A DNA stretch of 9,963 nucleotides, from positions 1-9,963 of the forward strand of contig CALNBE010000248.1 in assembly GCA_937874455.1 (NCBI GenBank), given 5' to 3'. Source of the DNA: an uncultured Opitutia bacterium. Its GTDB lineage: Bacteria; Verrucomicrobiota; Verrucomicrobiia; Opitutales; UBA953. This document shows positions 6,548 to 9,963 of the stretch, piece by piece (position 1 is the stretch's first letter; the number at the start of each line of letters is the position of its first letter). The position numbers were made by a program, and so were the translations under genes. The notes below the pieces were generated by a model. That model did no database searches. It was not told where the DNA came from and saw nothing but the letters and a program-made list of their open reading frames with translations.

Positions 6548-7520
6548 AGCGAATGTTGCAGCGTGATTTCCGCGCCGGATTCGTTGGTGTCGAGGATGAA
6601 GTAGCGCGCCTTCAGACCAGCGTTGGTGAAGCAGTCCTGCATCGCTTGGCCAATGGACTCATGGTTGTCGCTGGCAAAGGCGATGATGCCCGGTCCCGCG
6701 CCGCTCAGACAGGAGGCGGCGGCCCCGTGGTCGAGCGCGGCCTCGCGGGCCTCGATGGCACCGGGGATGGCGGGGATGCGATACGGCTCGTGCATCCGGT
6801 CGTCGAGCGCCTTGGCGAGCAGTTTCAAGTCGCCGGTGCGCAGGGCCTCCATGGTGAGCACCGCGTGGCCGATATTGTAAATGGCATCGATGCGCGGCAG
6901 GGTGGGCGGGAGCACTGCGCGGGCCTTGGTGGTGAGAAAGGCAAACTCCGGCACACAGACCACCACGCGCTGTTGTGGCATGGGAATTTGGTGGGTGAGC
7001 AGGCGTCCGTTGGCGGTGCGGGTGACGACCACCAGACCGCCTTGGAGGGCGGGGACGACATTGTCGCCGTGCCCCTCGATTTCGACCGCGCGGGAAAGCA
7101 CGGCCCGCTTGAGCGTGTCGGCATTGTCGGCGGTCAGTTCGCGTCGGGCCAGAGCATTGGCAAAGACCAGTCCTGCGATGACCGCGGTGGAGCTGGAACC
7201 GAGACCGCTGCCGCAGGGCAGGTTGTTATGGGAAACGATTTTGAGCGGGCCGGGAGCGGTTTGGCCGAGCACTTCTTCGAGTTCCTCGAAGAGAATACGG
7301 GCGATGACGTTGGTGTGGTCTTTGGGCAGTTGCGCCGCGCCTTCGCCATGGGACTCCACGGTAATTCGCGTCTTCTGGTCGGGTGCCAGGTGGAGCTCGA
7401 AAGTGTTCCAGAGATCGAGCGCCACGCCAGGACCTGTACGCCAATGCAGTCGAAACCGGAGCCAAGATTGGCGGAAGTCGCCGGGACCCGGATTTTCAGA
7501 AGCGGAGTGGAGTTGGACAT
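6544..7520 (-). pseudogene. thrB: homoserine kinase, frameshifted by a 14-bp insertion
   Basis: Homoserine kinase (GHMP family) phosphorylates homoserine with ATP, feeding ThrC. The true N-terminus starts at the ATG at 7520 and reads MSNSTPLLKIRVPATSANLG, then SGFDCIGV; PATSANLG-x-GFD is the conserved start of this family. After residue 28 (7437) the homology moves to another frame, which continues ALDLWNTFEL (from 7422). That frame then carries the ATP loop LPCGSGLGSSSTA, EGHGDNVVPALQGG, the C-terminal LSGAGPG, and the end at 6544. Removing 14 bases (7430-7443) rejoins both parts into a 320-residue protein of normal length. As written, the 7520 frame stops after 128 residues at 7134. The second frame is open upstream to an ATG at 7545, giving a 333-residue reading with an unrelated N-terminus. 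A real mutation, a sequencing or assembly error, or an unusual -1 frameshift are all possible; no slippery heptamer is visible. A GGAGGA lies 14 bases before the ATG. Confidence 0.88.
7424..7443. repeat. 6-bp direct repeat bounding the 14-bp insertion in thrB
   Basis: ACGCCA at 7424-7429 and again at 7438-7443 flanks the 8 bases GGACCTGT (7430-7437). One ACGCCA plus the 8 bases is the 14-bp excess that breaks the thrB frame. The pattern of a short duplication around a few foreign bases resembles a transposon excision footprint or a strand-slippage event, but a sequence artefact would look the same. Confidence 0.7.
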
Positions 7521-7532
7521 AAAAGAAAGTGT

Positions 7533-7566
7533 TTTCCTCCGCCATCTCTGTGGACGGCGGAGGAAA
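7533..7566 (-). promoter_or_regulatory. hairpin in the serA-thrB gap that contains the thrB ribosome binding site
   Basis: On the minus strand TTTCCTCCGCC (7566-7556) and GGCGGAGGAAA (7543-7533) are perfect 11-bp complements around a 12-base loop. The GGAGGA likely to serve thrB (7540-7535) lies in the second arm, so folding would hide it. The stem begins 17 bases past the serA stop and is followed by CACTTTCTTTT, a poor U-tract. It may be a weak terminator, an attenuator or a translational control element; the sequence does not decide. Confidence 0.55.
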
Positions 7567-7583
7567 GCGGGAGGTTTTTGTTT

Positions 7584-9179
7584 TTAAACCGTTACGATTG
7601 CTGCGGAGAGAATCGCCGGCGTGCTGCGGATGGTGTTGAGCGCGGCGGCCTCCGGTTCACTGTCGAGTTGGAAGACGGCGAGGGCGGTGGTGTTGCCCAC
7701 CGGGCGGCTGAGGGACATGTTGGCGATGTTCACCTTGTAGTGGCCGAGGATGGAACCCAGGTTGCCGACGATGCCCGGCTGGTCTTCGTTTTCGAGGAAG
7801 AGCAGCGTGCCCTCCGGCGCGAATTCGAAGCTGTGGTTGTCGAGGGCGACGATGCGCGGCTGGTGGCTTTTGCCGATCACGGTGCCGGCGATGGTGCGGG
7901 TCTTGCCCTTTTTGCAAACCGCCTCGACCTGGATGAGATCCTTGTAGTCGGCTTCGGTGTTGGACTGGACCACATTGACCTCGACGCCCATGCGCTTGAT
8001 CAGGTGCGGCGCGTTGACGTCGTTGACGTGCTCGCCGCTGATGTGGCGGAGGTAGCCGCGCTGGATGGCGCGGGAAACCGGCAGGGTGTCGAACTTGGCC
8101 ACCGTGCCCCAGTAAGTGAGGCGGAGTTTTTCGACCGGCCCCGGCGCGAGCTGCTGGAGCAGGGTGCCGAGTTTTTCGCCGAGGGAAAGGAAGGGCCGAA
8201 GCTGCTCCAAGTCGCGCGGATCGACGGAAGGCATGTTGACCGCGTTGCGGATCATGCCGCCATTGATGACTTGGGCAACCGCCTCGGCGATTTCAAAGCC
8301 CACGTTTTCCTGGGCCTCGGTGGTGGAGGCGCCGAGGTGCGGCGTGAGGGTGAGGTTCGGCTGCTGGCGCAAAGGAGAATCCACGGCGAGCGGCTCCTTG
8401 ACGAAGACATCGAGCCCGGCGGAGGCGACTTTGCCGCTTTGCAGCGCGGCCAGCAGGGCGTCCTCGTTGACCAAGCCGCCGCGGGCGACGTTGACGATGT
8501 GGACGCCGGGTTTCATCTTTTCGATGGCCGCCGCGTCGATCATGTTTTTCGTCTGGTCGGTGAGCGGCATGTGGACGGTGATGTAGTCGGCGTTGGCGAA
8601 GACATCTTCCTTGGAGGCCATGGTGATGCCGAGGGTCTTGGCGCGGGCCTCGGTCAGATACGGATCGTAGCCGAGCACTTTCATGCCGAAGGCGAGGGCG
8701 CGTTTGGCGACCTCGCTGCCGATGCGGCCCAGACCGAGCACGCCGAGGTTTTTTTCGTAGAGCTCGGTGCCGGAGAGATTTTTCCGCTCCCATTTTCCTT
8801 CGCGCATGGTGGCGGCGGCGGTGGGAACTGGACGGGCGCAGCAAAGCAAATGAGTGAAGGTCAGCTCGGCGGTGGCGATGGTGTTGCCGGAAGGCGTGTT
8901 CATCACGATCACCCCGCGCTCGGTGGCGGCCTCGATGTCGATGTTGTCCACACCCACACCCGCGCGCCCGACACAGGTCAGTTGGGGCGCGGCGGCGATC
9001 ACCTCGCGGGTGATTTTGGTTTCGCTGCGCACCAAAATGGCACTGACGTCGCCGACCAGGGAGAGGATTTTCTCCGGAGAGGAGCCGTAGGCTTCAATCA
9101 CTTCAAAGCCCGGTTGCTGCTTGAGGAAAGCAACACCAGCAGGCGCGATTTTGTCGGCGACAAGTATTTTGGTGCTCAT
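7584..9179 (-). CDS. serA: D-3-phosphoglycerate dehydrogenase, long form with ACT domain
   Basis: Oxidises 3-phosphoglycerate to 3-phosphohydroxypyruvate with NAD+, the first step of serine synthesis. From the ATG at 9179 the protein has 531 residues, the usual size of the long (B. subtilis / M. tuberculosis type) form. The substrate domain is at about 1-100 and 285-315, with VGRAGVGVDNID at 70-81. The NAD-binding GLGRIG is at 149-154, with acidic D172 after it. The catalytic residues are R233 in NVARGG, E262 in KEP and H281 in PHLGAST. The intervening domain of the long form covers about 320-450, and the regulatory ACT domain 455-531 (ENEDQPGIVGNLGSILGHYKVNIANM). Serine feedback through ACT is known in the family. 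An ATG at 9221 would add 14 residues without family resemblance, so 9179 is preferred, although neither start has a Shine-Dalgarno sequence. thrB follows 63 bases downstream on the same strand. Confidence 0.95.
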   Translation of the reverse strand: MSTKILVADKIAPAGVAFLKQQPGFEVIEAYGSSPEKILSLVGDVSAILVRSETKITREVIAAAPQLTCVGRAGVGVDNIDIEAATERGVIVMNTPSGNTIATAELTFTHLLCCARPVPTAAATMREGKWERKNLSGTELYEKNLGVLGLGRIGSEVAKRALAFGMKVLGYDPYLTEARAKTLGITMASKEDVFANADYITVHMPLTDQTKNMIDAAAIEKMKPGVHIVNVARGGLVNEDALLAALQSGKVASAGLDVFVKEPLAVDSPLRQQPNLTLTPHLGASTTEAQENVGFEIAEAVAQVINGGMIRNAVNMPSVDPRDLEQLRPFLSLGEKLGTLLQQLAPGPVEKLRLTYWGTVAKFDTLPVSRAIQRGYLRHISGEHVNDVNAPHLIKRMGVEVNVVQSNTEADYKDLIQVEAVCKKGKTRTIAGTVIGKSHQPRIVALDNHSFEFAPEGTLLFLENEDQPGIVGNLGSILGHYKVNIANMSLSRPVGNTTALAVFQLDSEPEAAALNTIRSTPAILSAAIVTV

Positions 9180-9271
9180 GGTTGTGTTGGAAAAAGAGAC
9201 CGGGTGCGGAAAAGTCCACACCGCTCATTCTTTGAAAGAGCGTGAAGGAAATGGACTGAAACTGCTTTTCA

Positions 9272-9290
9272 AGGTTCAATTTAAGAACCT
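9272..9290. repeat. small inverted repeat upstream of serA
   Basis: AGGTTC (9272-9277) and GAACCT (9285-9290) are reverse complements separated by 7 bases. They lie in the 158-base gap between the helicase stop (9338) and the serA start (9179). The spacing resembles an operator, and the site is about 95-110 bases before the serA ATG. A second short dyad, CGCTC/GAGCG (9222-9226 and 9238-9242), is also present. I could not identify convincing -35/-10 boxes in this gap, though a serA promoter would be expected here. Confidence 0.3.
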
Positions 9291-9337
9291 GATGACAACC
9301 GGGAGTGTGATGGCGGCGGATTGATGGGTGTTAAAAT

Positions 9338-9963
9338 TTAGGCACGAAGGCGTCCGAGGGAAAGTGTCTCGTAGGTGCCGAGCGGGACTTCGGAGAGAAA
9401 GCGGGATTTTTCGAGCAGGCGGGGCGGGCCGCCGGTGGTGGTGATTTTGGGGTAGAGGCAGTAGAGTTCCTCCATGGCGCGGGTGGCGGCGACGTAGAAG
9501 AGCCGGCGCTCCTCGGTGACGTCGTCCTCTTCGATGGCGCGGCGCAAAGGAAACAATTCCTCCGCGCAGCCGAGGATGAAGACGACGGGAAATTCGAGCC
9601 CCTTGGCCTGGTGGATGGTGGTGAGGCGGAGGGTGGCGGCGTCGGGCTCGGCGGATTTGTCGCTGGTCTCGGAGTTGAGGAGAACGAGCTGGGCGAGCAG
9701 CTCGTTCATGTCGGCGAATTTTTCGGCGAAGCGAATGAGGCTTTCGAGGTCGTCGCGGCGATCCTGCCAGTTGTCGTAGATGGTGCGGAGGAAATCGCCA
9801 TACCAGCCCTCGATGCCGATGCGGATGATTTCGCCGGGGGTTTTGACGAGTTGATTTTCGGCGGGGGCGGCGTTTTGCGCCGCATGGGAAAAGAGGTCGG
9901 CGTTTTGTTCCGCAGCGGAATTTCCTTCGCGCGGCGGGGGCAGGTCGGTGCCATACATCGCCT
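9338..9963 (-). CDS. UvrD/PcrA/Rep-type superfamily 1 DNA helicase, C-terminal part (runs off the right edge)
   Basis: At least the last 208 codons of an ATP-dependent 3'-5' DNA helicase, which unwinds DNA in repair or replication restart. The reading frame is open to the window edge, so the start lies outside. Counting from the methionine at 9958, motif V is LTTIHQAKGLEFPVVFILG at 112-130, followed by AEELFPLRRA. Motif VI, EERRLFYVAATRAMEELY, is at 149-166 and includes the arginine finger region. KSRFLSEVP at 184-192 is the usual segment after motif VI. The protein ends about 40 residues past motif VI, so it lacks the longer C-terminal extension of E. coli UvrD or PcrA and is closer to a short form. 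The exact subfamily cannot be settled without the N-terminal motifs. It lies 158 bases upstream of serA and is probably a separate unit. Confidence 0.92.
   Translation of the reverse strand, partial: AMYGTDLPPPREGNSAAEQNADLFSHAAQNAAPAENQLVKTPGEIIRIGIEGWYGDFLRTIYDNWQDRRDDLESLIRFAEKFADMNELLAQLVLLNSETSDKSAEPDAATLRLTTIHQAKGLEFPVVFILGCAEELFPLRRAIEEDDVTEERRLFYVAATRAMEELYCLYPKITTTGGPPRLLEKSRFLSEVPLGTYETLSLGRLRA

Noticed and set aside
5090..6604. 504-codon open frame on the plus strand
   Set aside because: It is antisense to thrC, which has all threonine synthase motifs; the translation is glycine-, arginine- and glutamate-rich without family resemblance, as expected from the mirror of a GC-rich gene.
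7533..7583. serA rho-independent terminator
   Set aside because: The stem is strong, but the following CACTTTCTTTT is a poor U-tract and thrB begins right after; I list it as a possible control hairpin only.
9180..9221. Longer serA start at the ATG at 9221
   Set aside because: The 14 added residues do not resemble SerA N-termini, while MSTKILVADKI at 9179 does. Neither has a Shine-Dalgarno sequence, so this rests on the family pattern.
7383..9245. 620-codon open frame on the plus strand
   Set aside because: It starts at a GTG inside thrB and lies antisense to serA. Its composition (many D, G, V, A) is typical of the complement of a GC-rich coding region.
9180..9337. Small gene, leader peptide or riboswitch in the gap before serA
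   Set aside because: No open frame with a ribosome binding site, no run of regulatory codons and no recognisable riboswitch core could be found; only short dyads are present.
1..9963. CRISPR array, insertion sequence, prophage or toxin-antitoxin pair
   Set aside because: No regularly spaced repeats, transposase or integrase motifs, or paired small toxin/antitoxin-like genes were seen. Apart from the unfamiliar repeat-protein pair, every gene has an ordinary metabolic, membrane or helicase assignment.

Overview
The window looks like a piece of a bacterial chromosome from a GC-rich organism. It carries ordinary biosynthetic genes, one tRNA, and no phage, insertion-sequence or CRISPR material. 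The protein styles (GTP cyclohydrolase IB as pterin enzyme, a long SerA with ACT domain, a CvpA-like protein with a soluble tail), weak Shine-Dalgarno sequences and high G+C suggest Verrucomicrobiota or a PVC-group relative. That placement is inference from gene content, not from a marker gene.

Left part (1-1202), minus strand: folE2 (GTP cyclohydrolase IB), then a tRNA-Thr with anticodon CGU whose own rho-independent terminator lies between it and folE2. Middle part (1353-5084), plus strand: an N-acetylhexosamine 1-kinase (NahK)-like sugar kinase; a CvpA-like membrane protein 4 bases downstream, with its ribosome binding site inside the kinase's last codons; and two tandem paralogues of an unrecognised helical repeat protein. 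The first paralogue has a signal peptide and the second does not. A strong rho-independent terminator ends this block. An intergenic region at 5085-5191 contains a 19-bp imperfect hairpin.

Right part (5192-9963), minus strand: a UvrD/PcrA-type helicase C-terminus that enters from the right edge, then serA, thrB and thrC. thrB and thrC overlap by ATGA, so they are probably translationally coupled. SerA starts serine synthesis from 3-phosphoglycerate; ThrB and ThrC convert homoserine to threonine. The notable defect is in thrB: its N-terminal homoserine kinase motif and the rest of the enzyme are in different frames. They are separated by a 14-bp insertion flanked by a 6-bp direct repeat, so the gene as written cannot give a normal product. 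Because the second frame happens to stay open upstream, a gene finder would report an intact gene with a false N-terminus.

I see no convincing new defence or mobile system. The items most worth attention are the thrB lesion, the unfamiliar tandem repeat-protein pair, and several intergenic hairpins, one of which could mask the thrB ribosome binding site.
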